Positions 16,102 through 25,750 of a stretch of 64,000 bases of DNA are shown here, in pieces. Numbering within the stretch: position 1 is the first letter of the stretch; every line of letters begins with the position of its first letter. Location of the stretch: NCBI RefSeq assembly GCF_963662805.1, contig NZ_OY759862.1, positions 372,001-436,000 of the forward strand. Direction: 5' to 3'. The position numbers were made by a program, and so were the translations under genes. The notes under the pieces were generated by a model. It ran no database searches. It was not told where the DNA came from and saw only the letters and a list, made by a program, of their open reading frames with translations. Source of the stretch: an uncultured Cohaesibacter sp. Lineage in GTDB: Bacteria > Pseudomonadota > Alphaproteobacteria > Rhizobiales > Cohaesibacteraceae.

Positions 16102-19020
16102 CTAGGCCGCGTCGATCTCGCGCATGGCAGCTGCATCGCGCAGGGAAAGATCCGGATAATCCGGGTCGGTTCCGACTTCTGGAAGGATCTTCCAGCTACG
16201 CTCGCACTTCTTGCCTTCGGCCAATGCAGACACGACACCGATTCCCTTGATATCTTCAAGCACGAAGGCACCAGCCGGAGCCTCGCCATTGATAAGCTGG
16301 GCCTGTGACGTGATCGAGATCTCTGCGAGATCGACACCCTTCATGGCTTCAAGGATCGAGGCGTCGGTGACATAGACCTTGGGAGCGGCTTCGAGAGACG
16401 ATCCGATACGCTTTTCCTTGCGCTCGATTTCCAGAGCCCCGGTAACAACACGGCGCAGGGTCTTCACCTTGCTCCACTTGGCAGCCAGTGCATCATCCTG
16501 CCAGTCGGCCGGAACATCCGGGAACTGGCGGAAGTGAACCGAATCTGTCTCTGACGGGAAGCGGCTGAGCCAGGTTTCTTCCATCGTGAAGGGAAGGATC
16601 GGGGCCAGCCATGCCGTCAGATGCATAAACAGCTCATGGATGACATAGAGCGCTGCCTTGCGACGATCCGAGCTCGGTGCATCACAATAGAGTGCATCCT
16701 TGCGCACGTCGAAATAGAAGGCCGACAGTTCGATGCCCATGAAATAGTTGAGCTCATGCATGACTCGCTTGAAGTCGAAGGCGTCATAGGAGGAGCGCAC
16801 CATCTTGTCGAGCTCATGGATGCGGTGAAGCATCAGGCGTTCAAGCTCGGGCATGTCCGAGAGAGAAACCTCATTGCCGTCATAATGCGCGAGCGAGCCC
16901 AACATCCAGCGAATCGTGTTGCGCATCTTGCGATAGGCATCCGCGATGGTCTTCAGGATTTCCGGCCCGATGCGCTGGTCGTCGGAATAGTCCGAGCTTG
17001 CAACCCACAGGCGGAGGATATCCGCGCCATACTGCTTGATGATGTCCTGCGGCGCGATCGTGTTGCCGATCGATTTGGACATCTTCCGGCCCTGCTCATC
17101 CATGGTGAAGCCATGGGTCAGCACCGCGTCGTAAGGCGCACGACCACGAGTGCCACAGCTTTCCAGCAGCGACGAGTGGAACCAGCCGCGATGCTGGTCA
17201 GAGCCTTCGAGATAAAGGTCGGCAGGCCATTTCAAGTCATCGCGCTGTTCCAGAACGAAGGCATGGGTCGAACCTGAATCGAACCAGACATCAAGAATGT
17301 CATCGACCATGTCCCATTCTGCCGGATCATAGTCGCCAGCGAGGAACCGTTCCTTGGCGCCTTCGGTAAACCATGCATCGGCACCTTCTTCCATGAAAGC
17401 ATCGAAGATGCGGCGATTGACGTCGCTGTCCTGAAGAACCTGAGCCGGATCATTCTTCTTGATGAAGATGGTGATCGGTACGCCCCAGGCGCGCTGGCGC
17501 GAGATCACCCAGTCTGGACGGGTCTCGATCATCGAGCGCAGACGGGTCTGGCCGCTTGCGGGTACGAAGCGGGTATCGTCGATGGCTTTCAGTGCGCGGG
17601 TTCTGAGCGTGTCGCCTTCGCCGTCGATGTTGCGATCCATGGCAATGAACCACTGCGGCGTGTTGCGGAAGATCAGCGGGGCTTTTGAGCGCCAGCTGTG
17701 CGGATAGCTGTGCTTGATCTTGCCGCGTGCCAGCAGCGATCCGACCTCGACGAGCTTGTCGATCACGGCCTTGTTGGTCGAGCCTTCACCGCCCTTGCGG
17801 TCGAGGATGTAGACATTCTCAAACAGAGTCACATGCGGGAAGTAGGAGCCGTCTTCGGCCACCGTGTGCGGAACTTCCGGCGTGCCGCATTCGGCAAAGC
17901 GCTCCCGGTTGGCAACAAAGACGTCATAGTCGTCTGCGCCGTGGCCCGGAGCGGTATGAACAAAGCCCGTACCGGCATCCTCGGTGACATGGTCACCGGC
18001 GATCATCGGTACGTCGAAGTCATAATAGCCTTCAGATCCTTCAACGCCGTTGAACGGATGGCTGCACTCGGAGATCTGGCTCGGGTCGACGTCGAACTTG
18101 CGCTCGTAGCCGTCAACGCGGGCAGCCTTGAAGACGCTCTCGGCGAGGGCGTCAGCCATGATCAGCTTGTCGCCAACCTTGCCCCAATTCTCGTCGGCTG
18201 CCTCGGTCACTTCATAAAGACCGTAGGAGATAGACGGCGAATAGCAGATCGCGCGGTTGCCCGGAATGGTCCATGGCGTGGTCGTCCAGATCACCACATC
18301 CGCATCAAGCAGCTCGTCCATATAAGGAGCAGGCACGGTGCCGTGGATGCCGGACACGGGGAAGCGCACCCAGATCGTGTGTGAGGTGTGATCCTGATAC
18401 TCGACCTCGGCTTCGGCGAGAGCGGTTTTCTCGACGATCGACCACATCACCGGCTTGGAGCCCTGGAAGAGCTGGCCGGACATGGCAAACTTCATCAGTT
18501 CGTTGGCGATCCGGGCCTCTGCGTCAAACGACATGGTCTTGTAGGGGCTTTCGAAATCGCCGACCACACCAAGGCGCTTGAACTCGCCAGACTGGATGCC
18601 GACCCATTCCTGCGCGAAGTCACGGCATTCCTGACGGAACTCATTCACCGGGATCGCGTCCTTGTTCTTGCCCTTCTTGCGGTATTTCTCTTCGATCTTC
18701 CACTCGATGGGCAGGCCATGGCAGTCCCAGCCCGGGACATAGTTGGAATCGTAGCCGCGCATCTGGAACGAGCGGGTTACGGTATCCTTGAGGATCTTGT
18801 TGAGCGCGTGCCCGATGTGCAGATTGCCGTTCGCATAGGGAGGGCCATCATGCAAGACATATTTCTCGCGTCCAGCAGACCGGTCACGCAGGGCACGGTA
18901 GAGGTTCATTTCCTCCCAGCGCTCAAGGATCTTCGGTTCATTTTTCGGCAGGCCCGCGCGCATGGGGAAATCCGTTTGCGGCAGGTAGAGAGTTTCGGAA
19001 TAGTCGCGTGCTTCGGTCAT
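16102..19020 (-). CDS. ileS: Isoleucyl-tRNA synthetase
   Basis: A 972-aa class I aminoacyl-tRNA synthetase charging tRNA-Ile. The HIGH motif is at residues 68-71 ('GNLHIGHALNK'), the KMSKS loop is in 'DEQGRKMSKSIGN', and the large editing (CP1) domain lies between, with 'WTTTPWTIPGNRA' characteristic of IleRS. The C-terminal anticodon-binding domain lacks the zinc-finger cysteines of the longer E. coli form. The start is the ATG at 19020 ('MTEARDYSETLY'), 29 codons inside the longest frame and consistent with the family. It heads the ileS-lspA-lipoprotein series. Confidence 0.97.
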   Translation of the reverse strand: MTEARDYSETLYLPQTDFPMRAGLPKNEPKILERWEEMNLYRALRDRSAGREKYVLHDGPPYANGNLHIGHALNKILKDTVTRSFQMRGYDSNYVPGWDCHGLPIEWKIEEKYRKKGKNKDAIPVNEFRQECRDFAQEWVGIQSGEFKRLGVVGDFESPYKTMSFDAEARIANELMKFAMSGQLFQGSKPVMWSIVEKTALAEAEVEYQDHTSHTIWVRFPVSGIHGTVPAPYMDELLDADVVIWTTTPWTIPGNRAICYSPSISYGLYEVTEAADENWGKVGDKLIMADALAESVFKAARVDGYERKFDVDPSQISECSHPFNGVEGSEGYYDFDVPMIAGDHVTEDAGTGFVHTAPGHGADDYDVFVANRERFAECGTPEVPHTVAEDGSYFPHVTLFENVYILDRKGGEGSTNKAVIDKLVEVGSLLARGKIKHSYPHSWRSKAPLIFRNTPQWFIAMDRNIDGEGDTLRTRALKAIDDTRFVPASGQTRLRSMIETRPDWVISRQRAWGVPITIFIKKNDPAQVLQDSDVNRRIFDAFMEEGADAWFTEGAKERFLAGDYDPAEWDMVDDILDVWFDSGSTHAFVLEQRDDLKWPADLYLEGSDQHRGWFHSSLLESCGTRGRAPYDAVLTHGFTMDEQGRKMSKSIGNTIAPQDIIKQYGADILRLWVASSDYSDDQRIGPEILKTIADAYRKMRNTIRWMLGSLAHYDGNEVSLSDMPELERLMLHRIHELDKMVRSSYDAFDFKRVMHELNYFMGIELSAFYFDVRKDALYCDAPSSDRRKAALYVIHELFMHLTAWLAPILPFTMEETWLSRFPSETDSVHFRQFPDVPADWQDDALAAKWSKVKTLRRVVTGALEIERKEKRIGSSLEAAPKVYVTDASILEAMKGVDLAEISITSQAQLINGEAPAGAFVLEDIKGIGVVSALAEGKKCERSWKILPEVGTDPDYPDLSLRDAAAMREIDAA

Positions 19021-19539
19021 GATTTTCACTTGTCGGACATTGTGGTCACTGGCAGCAGCCCCGGAGCGGATCCGCATTCGGAAGGTCCGTCCTTGGGATG
19101 GGAGCACTGCTGCCCGAGCCTGTTATCTCATTCAATCTGTGGGATGGGGCACGCTGGCGGTTCGTGATGCCAGGCCCTTGTCTTTTCCCGGTCCCTCGTG
19201 GGCGCTCGAGCGCCAGTCACACGAAGGCCGGGCCAGTAATTCGGATCGCTCGCCGGCCGATGTTGATCGATACCGGCCATGCAAGGCGCTGTATAAGGGC
19301 ACAGTTCATTTGGAATATCGTGCCTTTGGCACGTCTCGTCAGCATTTCATCTGCCTTTGTCTCGCGCGCGACCATAATTGAACCGGCTGGCCAGCACAAG
19401 CCCCAAGGGCCTCAACCAATCCATCCCTCTACCACTAATGCCCGCTCGCTGGGCTCGTGAGAGGCTTTTGCCATCGATCACCCCTGTCTCGCCAATTTCA
19501 TCAGGCTCTCATCAATCAGGTAAGGAAAAGACGCTGGCC
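19021..19539. other. Intergenic region between divergent ileS and amidase genes
   Basis: About 520 bp. Plus-strand frames here have no signal peptide, motif or family resemblance and overlap the 5' region of ileS. No T-box-like leader, tRNA or hairpin terminator was found. Confidence 0.5.
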
Positions 19540-20403
19540 ATGTTTGTATATCCCCACACCAATCCCTTCACCATCAAGTCTCATCGGCTGTTCGAGGATG
19601 ATCAACCGGTCCGCTTTCTGAGGTCACCCCACCAATCCGATGAGTTCACACCGCGTGGCATCATTCTGCACGACACGGCCGGACGGCTGGAGAAGGGCAG
19701 CGCCGTCGACTGGTTCCTGCATTCCGAGGCTCGTGCATCCGCTCATCTCACGGTCGAACGTGACGGCTCGGTGACCCAGCAGGTGGGGTTTGACCGCCGC
19801 GCCTGGCATGCGGGCAAAAGCAGCTATCGCGGAGAGAGCAACGTCAATGCTTTCGCCTTCGGCATCGAGATGGTCAATCTGGGCAAATGCGTAAAGCTGC
19901 GCGACAACAGCCTTCAGCCCTGGTTCAAGGCGCAGTTTCGGGACGGGGTCAATGGCCTCTCCTTTGCTCCCGCGAGCACGCGATCCCATGGCAAGGGATG
20001 GTGGCTCGATTATACCGAGGCCCAATTGAACACGGTCCATGCGCTCTGTGCCGCGCTCGCCGCAAAATATGATCTCAGCTTTCTGGCCGGACATTTCGAA
20101 ATCTCGCCGGGCCGCAAGGTCGATCCCAATCCGCTGTTCCCGCTCAAGGAACTGAGGGCCTGCCTGTTCGGCGAAGGCAATGACCCAACCACTCCAACGC
20201 TGACCGCTTCAGCCCATCTCAGGCGCTGGCCTTCCTATGAGGATAATGTGATCGCGGTGCTTGAAAAGGGAACACGGGTCGAGATCATCCGTTCCGGTCG
20301 CTTCAATGCCCTTGGCCATTTCGAACTCTGGCATCTGGTCGACACCGGCACTCAGGAGGGGTGGGTGCACGGTGATCTCTTGAATACAGACTGGTTCGAA
20401 TAG
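19540..20403 (+). CDS. N-acetylmuramoyl-L-alanine amidase (Amidase_2) with C-terminal SH3 domain
   Basis: A 287-aa protein. The Amidase_2 zinc ligands are visible as His in 'GIILHDTAG', His in 'SAHLTVERDG' and His in 'LAGHFEISPGRKVDP', the last including the conserved K/D of the family. A C-terminal SH3b-like domain occupies about residues 220-280 ('LRRWPSYEDNVIAVLEKGT' to 'GWVHGDLL'). It would cleave the amide between muramic acid and the stem peptide. No obvious signal peptide is seen at this start, so it may be cytoplasmic, as for AmpD, or exported by another route. The gene lies on the opposite strand between ribF and ileS, a pair usually adjacent in Rhizobiales. Confidence 0.88.
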   Translation: MFVYPHTNPFTIKSHRLFEDDQPVRFLRSPHQSDEFTPRGIILHDTAGRLEKGSAVDWFLHSEARASAHLTVERDGSVTQQVGFDRRAWHAGKSSYRGESNVNAFAFGIEMVNLGKCVKLRDNSLQPWFKAQFRDGVNGLSFAPASTRSHGKGWWLDYTEAQLNTVHALCAALAAKYDLSFLAGHFEISPGRKVDPNPLFPLKELRACLFGEGNDPTTPTLTASAHLRRWPSYEDNVIAVLEKGTRVEIIRSGRFNALGHFELWHLVDTGTQEGWVHGDLLNTDWFE

Positions 20404-20421
20404 AAGTACGCAAAAAGGGAC

Positions 20422-20441
20422 GGCGGCGCTTTGGCGCTGCC
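20422..20441 (-). terminator. Weak terminator-like hairpin between amidase and ribF
   Basis: An 8-bp GC-rich stem (20422-20429 with 20434-20441, one G-U pair) separates the convergent genes. On the minus strand a five-T run follows about five bases later. It is therefore weak as a classical terminator, more likely serving ribF. Confidence 0.4.
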
Positions 20442-20473
20442 TGTTCTGACTGTTTGAGAGGCGGGGAGGGGCG

Positions 20474-21466
20474 TTAGCCCCAGAGCCGTTCTTCCAACTC
20501 GGAAAGCGGCTTGGCGTTCGAGAGGATGCCGCGCGCTTGTGCGCTATCCCGATCCATCTGCGCAATCAGCCCGTCAAGGCTGTCAAACCGGGCCTCGCCG
20601 CGCAAATAGCCGTAGAGAATGACCCGCACTTCCTCGTCATAGATATCTTCGTTGAAATCGAAGATATGGACTTCGAAGACCCGGGCTCCGTTGTCGAACA
20701 TCGGACGACGGCCAAAACTGGCCACCCCATTGTGCAGCGTGCCGTCTGCCCGCACGAGCTTGACCGCATAAACCCCTTCGCACAGACGACTGTTTTCAGG
20801 CAGGCGCATGTTTGCCGTCGGATAGCCGAGCTTGCGGCCATTCTTCTCGCCATGCACCACCGTGCCGGTGAAGAAATGGCGGTAGCCAAGCAGCCGGTTC
20901 GCCGGATTGAGGGCGCCATCTTCGAGCGCCTGCCGGATCCGGGTCGACGAGACAGCATCCCCGGATCGGTCGGCTTTCATGTCAACAATGGTCACGCCAA
21001 ACCCACGGGCGAGGCCCTGCGCCCTGAGGAATTCCGGCGTTCCCGCACGATCCTTGCCAAAGTGGAAATCATAGCCGGAGATGACCTTGCGAGCGCCAAA
21101 CGTCCCGAGCAACATGTCCTCGATAAAGCGATCCGGTGACTGGCTCGAAAACTCCGGCGTGAACGCCAGCGAAATCATGGCATCAAGGCCAATGGCCTTG
21201 GCAATATGAGCTTTTTCAGCGTGGGGCGTCAGCCGGAAAACCGGTGAATCTGGCCGAAAGACCGAGCGCGGATGCGGCTCGAACGTCAGCATAACGGCCT
21301 TGAGGCCGGATGAGCGCGCTTCCTGCATGGCGTCTTCGAGCACCGCCTGATGGCCGCGATGCATGCCATCGAAATTCCCGATTGCCACGACAGAGCCTCG
21401 CAACGCGTCGGGCAGGGGCTCGGTTGGCTGGAACAATTCAAGGAAGGAAGGGGCGATGGCCATCAT
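20474..21466 (-). CDS. ribF: Bifunctional riboflavin kinase/FMN adenylyltransferase
   Basis: A 330-aa enzyme converting riboflavin to FMN and FAD. The N-terminal FAD synthetase domain has the nucleotidyltransferase signature 'AIGNFDGMHRGHQAVL' near residue 30 and 'TFEPHPRSVFRP'. The C-terminal flavokinase domain has 'GEKNGRKLGYPTANM', 'GVYAVKLV' and 'FDFNEDIYDEEVRV'. Two adjacent ATGs (21466 and 21463) are possible starts; a GGAG element lies upstream of the first. The longest frame starts at 21505 but has no better signal. Confidence 0.95.
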   Translation of the reverse strand: MMAIAPSFLELFQPTEPLPDALRGSVVAIGNFDGMHRGHQAVLEDAMQEARSSGLKAVMLTFEPHPRSVFRPDSPVFRLTPHAEKAHIAKAIGLDAMISLAFTPEFSSQSPDRFIEDMLLGTFGARKVISGYDFHFGKDRAGTPEFLRAQGLARGFGVTIVDMKADRSGDAVSSTRIRQALEDGALNPANRLLGYRHFFTGTVVHGEKNGRKLGYPTANMRLPENSRLCEGVYAVKLVRADGTLHNGVASFGRRPMFDNGARVFEVHIFDFNEDIYDEEVRVILYGYLRGEARFDSLDGLIAQMDRDSAQARGILSNAKPLSELEERLWG

Positions 21467-21692
21467 GTGAGAGAGGACTCCGAAATCGGCGGGTCGGGCA
21501 ATCAACCAGATAGGATGCTCTTATCCCGTGGTCAATACCGGCGCGAAGGTGCCCCCTTCGCACCAAGACGTCAAGGGAAGAGTGGGAACCGGGACCCGTT
21601 CCATCCACATCCTGCGTCAAACAAAGCGGGAAGATGAGAAAAAAGACAATGTGCTGGCTGGTTCTGCCAGACTGGCGATTCGCAAGCCCGAG

Positions 21693-22259
21693 CTAGGAGA
21701 CATCCCCGAGCATACCGATCTGAATGGTCATGCCGCCACCGGACTGGAACCGGGTCTGGCCTGATGCGCGGATCAGCTCGCCGCGTTTCATGCGGGCAAT
21801 GACACGGCAGCTGTTGCTAGAAAGGCATTTTTCGGCACCCACGGTGTCCGGAGTGAAGTTGAACGGAACCTTGTTGCCTGCGGGGGCCGTGAGCAGTTTC
21901 TGCTGGCCCAGTAGTCGCGAGCCGTCTCTCAGCTCAACCAGAATAATATCGCCGGGTCCGGCGGGAAAGCCCCACAGAACGTCGCCTTTGACCTCAATGG
22001 TCGAAGGCACGAGGACGGGCATGGGAGCCTTGTCGGGGGATGCAGGAATGACAACGGGTGCTTCGGATGCGGGCTTGGTGGCGCCCGGGCTACTGAAATC
22101 TAGGGGTTCCAGAGGTACCAGCGGTTCGATTTCGCTGCCAGTAACGGACGTGTCCAGCGCATCTCCTGTCCCGGTCTCCAGACTGAGGCAGCCCGATATG
22201 GTGACAAGAACAGCAAAGCCGATGGCCGTCCAAAGGTCCTTGGTCCTGACTCTAAACAT
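21693..22259 (-). CDS. Lipoprotein with YbaY-like domain
   Basis: A 188-aa lipoprotein with lipobox 'TISGC' (Cys24) after a short hydrophobic segment. A low-complexity Pro/Glu/Ser linker follows to residue about 90. The C-terminal ~90 residues ('DIILVELRDGSRLLGQQ' to 'IRASGQTRFQSGGG') resemble the YbaY/type III secretion lipoprotein-chaperone beta-sandwich family, but the match is by eye. Two cysteines in 'EKCLSSNSCRVIARM' could form a disulfide. An AGGA ribosome-binding site precedes the ATG. Confidence 0.6.
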   Translation of the reverse strand: MFRVRTKDLWTAIGFAVLVTISGCLSLETGTGDALDTSVTGSEIEPLVPLEPLDFSSPGATKPASEAPVVIPASPDKAPMPVLVPSTIEVKGDVLWGFPAGPGDIILVELRDGSRLLGQQKLLTAPAGNKVPFNFTPDTVGAEKCLSSNSCRVIARMKRGELIRASGQTRFQSGGGMTIQIGMLGDVS

Positions 22260-22516
22260 GACATCCTGGCAGCGCTATGCTGCGGTTTCGCTTTCCGATT
22301 TCCGAATGCTATGTAGCATTCCGGTCACAGCTTTGCGACAAACAATTTTAACACCTGTACACAGAGACCCGATCCCGTTAGGGTTGCCGCTCTCAATTTG
22401 TTGAAATCGGCAGCTGGATCATGGCGCCCGGTGATGTCCATCACCGATTTGGCCCCCAGTTTCGCTTGGCTACGGTTTCTTCTTTCTTAACTTGGCGTTA
22501 GCCACAGGTGAAAACC

Positions 22517-23974
22517 ATGTCCGACCGGCCAATTTCGCCGGAAGAGCGCATTCGTGACAGCGTCACGGATGGTATCGTGATTCCCCCTGAAGCAAGAAGC
22601 GACAGCCTGTCCTGGACCGGCGAAATGCGCGCGACTTTGTCGCTCGCCTGGCCGCTGGTCTTCACGCAACTGGCGCAGTTCTCTCTCAACATCACCGACG
22701 TCATCATGATGGGTTGGCTTGGCCGCGACTTTCTCGCTGCCGGATCCCTTGCATCTGCCTTGTTGCATCCTCTGCTTCTCTTCGGTATCGGCTCCCTCTC
22801 TGCGGTGGCTCCCATGGTCGCCCATGCCATCGGTTCGGGCGAGCCGACCTCTGTCAGGCGCACCGCACGGCAGGGCATCTGGGTGGCCTTCCTGCTGGCC
22901 GCCATCCTGATGCTGATCATCTTTCAGGCCGAGACCATCTTTCTGGCGACTGGTCAGCAGCCCGAGATTGCCGCCCTGTCGCAAAGCTATCTGGACTTTG
23001 CCGCTTTCAGCCTGTTTCCGGCGATTGGTTTCATTGCCATGAGATCCCTGACCAGTGCGCATGGGGAGACCAAGATTGTGCTTGGGGTCACCATATTGAG
23101 CTTTTTTGTCAATTTTGCGGGCAACTATGCTCTGATGTTCGGGCATTTCGGGTTTCCCCGACTTGAACTGGCCGGTGCGGGGATCTCGACGAGTGTCGTC
23201 AATTTCTTCGTGTTTGGTTTCATGCTCGTCTATGTCGGCCGTCGCCGTACCTACGCCGCCTATGATCTGTTTGCCCGCTTCTGGCGGCCCGACTGGCCGC
23301 GGTTTCGCGAAATTCTGCGGATTGGCATCCCTATCGGCTTTATGGTCATGGTCGAAGTCGGCCTCTTCTCTGCCGCTACCATGTTGATGGGCTGGCTGGG
23401 GACCGATGAGCTCGCAGCGCATACGGTGGCGATGCAATGCGCCGCCCTTGCCTTCATGGTGCCGCTGGGGCTGGGACAGGCTGCGACAATTCGTATCGGG
23501 CTCGCCTATGGCCGCCGTGCGATGGATGGCATCCGCCGCGCCGGGTGGGTATCCATCGGGCTAGGTGTCGGCTTCATGGCCATTACCTGTTCGCTGTTCC
23601 TGACCATCCCGCATCATCTGATCGAGCTGTTTCTCGATCCGTTAGATCCTGTCAACACCGTCCCGATTGCGCTGGCTGTCAGCTATCTCGCCTTTGCGGG
23701 CCTGTTTCAGTTGGTCGATGGCCTTCAGGCCGTCACATCGAGTGCGTTGAGGGGGCTTGGCGATACGCGCGGACCAATGATGATTGCTGTCTTTGGCTAT
23801 TGGGTCTGTGGCTTGCCAACGTCCTACATTCTGGGCTTTGTTGTTGGATGGCGAGGAACCGGTATCTGGATCGGACTTGCCATCGGGTTGGCGGTGACGG
23901 GGCTGATACTGGCGCACCGCTTCTGGAATCGCGAAAGATTGGGGCTGTTGAAGTACGGTATGTCCGCAGCGTGA
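22517..23974 (+). CDS. MATE-family multidrug efflux transporter (NorM-like)
   Basis: A 485-aa inner-membrane protein with twelve predicted transmembrane segments in two homologous halves. Typical MATE features are 'SLAWPLVFTQLAQFSLNITDVIMMGWLG' (given in parts: the 'TDVIMMGWLG' motif of TM1-2), 'GLGQAATIRIGLAYG', and 'QAVTSSALRGLGDTR' in the second half. It would export cationic drugs or metabolites in exchange for Na+ or H+. The ATG at 22517 is favoured over a GTG at 22508 because a CAGGTGA element overlaps the latter. A DJ-1/PfpI gene follows in the same direction 66 bp later. Confidence 0.92.
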   Translation: MSDRPISPEERIRDSVTDGIVIPPEARSDSLSWTGEMRATLSLAWPLVFTQLAQFSLNITDVIMMGWLGRDFLAAGSLASALLHPLLLFGIGSLSAVAPMVAHAIGSGEPTSVRRTARQGIWVAFLLAAILMLIIFQAETIFLATGQQPEIAALSQSYLDFAAFSLFPAIGFIAMRSLTSAHGETKIVLGVTILSFFVNFAGNYALMFGHFGFPRLELAGAGISTSVVNFFVFGFMLVYVGRRRTYAAYDLFARFWRPDWPRFREILRIGIPIGFMVMVEVGLFSAATMLMGWLGTDELAAHTVAMQCAALAFMVPLGLGQAATIRIGLAYGRRAMDGIRRAGWVSIGLGVGFMAITCSLFLTIPHHLIELFLDPLDPVNTVPIALAVSYLAFAGLFQLVDGLQAVTSSALRGLGDTRGPMMIAVFGYWVCGLPTSYILGFVVGWRGTGIWIGLAIGLAVTGLILAHRFWNRERLGLLKYGMSAA

Positions 23975-24040
23975 GAGCGGCTGCCTGATTTGGTCCAAGA
24001 CCAGGATCGGGCATGGCAGGATCGGGAATGAGGAATGACT

Positions 24041-24655
24041 ATGATCGAGCAGTATATTGGAATTCTCATCTATGATGATGTCGAGGTTCTGGATTTCAGC
24101 GGGCCGTTTGAAGTCCTCACGACCGCCCGCCGGGTTGCTGCAAAACTGGACACCGTCTTTCCCTATACCCCGTTGCTCATAGCCCCGGCCTCCGGCGCAG
24201 TTTCAGCCCGGGCGGGATATCAGGTACTGCCGGACTATGATTTCCGCAGCCATCCAGATCTTGATTGTTTGCTGGTGCCCGGAGGGGTTCACGAACCACA
24301 ACTCAAGAACGACGCCTTGATTGCGTGGATCAAGCAACAGGCCACGATGGTCTCGCTTGTTGCATCCGTTTGCACGGGGGCCTTCCTTCTCGCCGAGGCA
24401 GGTCTTGCCGAAGGCAGACAGATGACCACGCACTGGGAAGACATTCCCGATTTTCGCGCGCGTTATCCGCATGTGGGTGTGCAGGAGAATGTGCGCTGGG
24501 TTGAAGATGGCGACATGATCAGTTCGGCCGGGATTTCCGCCGGGATCGATATGGCACTGCAGATGGTGGCGCGTCTCCATTCCGAAGAGCTGGCCACGAA
24601 GACCGCGCGACAGATGGAATTTGACTGGACGCGCACTGGGATCACAGTTGTCTGA
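24041..24655 (+). CDS. DJ-1/PfpI family protein (isonitrile hydratase-like)
   Basis: A 204-aa DJ-1/PfpI superfamily member. The nucleophilic elbow cysteine is Cys111 in 'VASVCTGAFLLAEAGL', and the acidic partner lies in the N-terminal 'IYDDVEVLDFSGPFEV'. This combination matches the GATase1-like group that includes isonitrile hydratase InhA and the sensor half of FtrA-type regulators; no helix-turn-helix is attached here. The ATG at 24041 has an AGGA element six bases upstream; an in-frame ATG at 24035 is the alternative. The substrate is unknown. Confidence 0.85.
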   Translation: MIEQYIGILIYDDVEVLDFSGPFEVLTTARRVAAKLDTVFPYTPLLIAPASGAVSARAGYQVLPDYDFRSHPDLDCLLVPGGVHEPQLKNDALIAWIKQQATMVSLVASVCTGAFLLAEAGLAEGRQMTTHWEDIPDFRARYPHVGVQENVRWVEDGDMISSAGISAGIDMALQMVARLHSEELATKTARQMEFDWTRTGITVV

Positions 24656-24674
24656 GCGTCTCCCGCTCCTATCG

Positions 24675-24703
24675 GGTGCCCGTACAAAAGAAACTCGGGC
24701 ACC
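24675..24703. other. Stem-loop between convergent pfpI-like and maoC genes
   Basis: A perfect 8-bp stem (GGTGCCCG with CGGGCACC) with a 13-base loop sits between two convergent genes. No T-run follows on either strand, so it could support factor-dependent termination or 3' end protection. Confidence 0.45.
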
Positions 24704-24762
24704 AGTCCAGTCACTCGATGATTATCGAGGGCAGGGAGCCTGACTGGCAGGATCGACGGATC

Positions 24763-25212
24763 TCATGTCGGCTTTTTGGGTGCCATGACGATGGCTTCAC
24801 CCGACAGCACCAGCGCACCGTCAACCTTTGCCTCGCAATCCAGTACAACGCGTCGCCCACGATTGACCATTTCCCTGATGGTAACGGAGACTTCCAGTTT
24901 GTCGCCGGGACGGACCGGGGCCATGAATTTTAGGCTCTGGGAGACATAGATGGCACCAGGGCCGGGCAGGCGCATCCCGAGAAGCGCCGAAAACAGGCTC
25001 GCGGTATAAAGTCCGTGAGCAATATTGCCGCCGAACCGGCTGGCCTCGCCATAGGCCTTGTCCACATGCACAGGGTTATAGTCGCCCGACACAGCAGCAA
25101 AGGCAGCAATGTCCTCTTCGGTGACCACATGAGACAAGCCTTCACTCTGGCCAATGCTCATATCTTCATAATAGACGGTCCGGGGCGCGACGCCCTGCAG
25201 CGGTGCATTCAT
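24763..25212 (-). CDS. MaoC-family (R)-specific enoyl-CoA hydratase
   Basis: A 149-aa hot-dog-fold hydratase. The catalytic pair is Asp44 and His49 in 'SGDYNPVHVD', followed by the hydratase-2 motif 'IAHGLYTASLFSALLG'. The size and motifs match PhaJ-type enzymes, which supply (R)-3-hydroxyacyl-CoA from beta-oxidation. No polyhydroxyalkanoate genes are in the window. An AGAGGAA ribosome-binding site precedes the ATG. Confidence 0.88.
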   Translation of the reverse strand: MNAPLQGVAPRTVYYEDMSIGQSEGLSHVVTEEDIAAFAAVSGDYNPVHVDKAYGEASRFGGNIAHGLYTASLFSALLGMRLPGPGAIYVSQSLKFMAPVRPGDKLEVSVTIREMVNRGRRVVLDCEAKVDGALVLSGEAIVMAPKKPT

Positions 25213-25750
25213 TTCATTGTTCCTCTTTAGAAGGCTGCGTCAGCCATCCTTGTTGTTTTCCACGGTCTGCCTTCCTCTGGTAGTGCCATGGCCGACTTTT
25301 TACTATTGCGACGCAACATCTAGTGAGCATATGCACAAATCCGGATGCCTGACAATCCTACCTTTGCCGATCAGTTTCAGATCTGTCCAAAAGTGACAAC
25401 CCCAGCATTCCTGCCTGCTACGATGTTTTCCAACTGTTGGGGAAGACTTATTGTGGAGTGATCACGCCGAATTATGGTTAATCAAAATAAAGGTTAGGAA
25501 ACTCTGAATAAACTACTTCATAAGAGTAAATTTTCGAGCATTTTCATCATATTTACTTGGAATTGACGCCTTTTGCGAACAATTCAACTTGCTGCGGACT
25601 TGGCCAGTTAACCGGTTTTTTAAACCCTTCAGCTAGTCTGCGTTCATCCCAGGGAGGCAAATGTCCCTGGTTCAAGAAGACCAAAGGTCTGCAAAGTCGA
25701 AAAGTCCGCCAACAAAAAGCGGCAAAGCAGTGTGAGTTTGGAGTAAACAA
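25213..25750. other. Intergenic/leader region upstream of cheY
   Basis: About 540 bp, AT-rich in its second half. It contains a 7-bp hairpin CCAGGGA/TCCCTGG (25649-25670) in the probable cheY leader, and TTAACC/GGTTAA-type elements near 25474-25495 and 25605-25622 that resemble CtrA half-sites but do not have the N7 spacing. No coding frame or RNA gene is supported. Confidence 0.45.
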
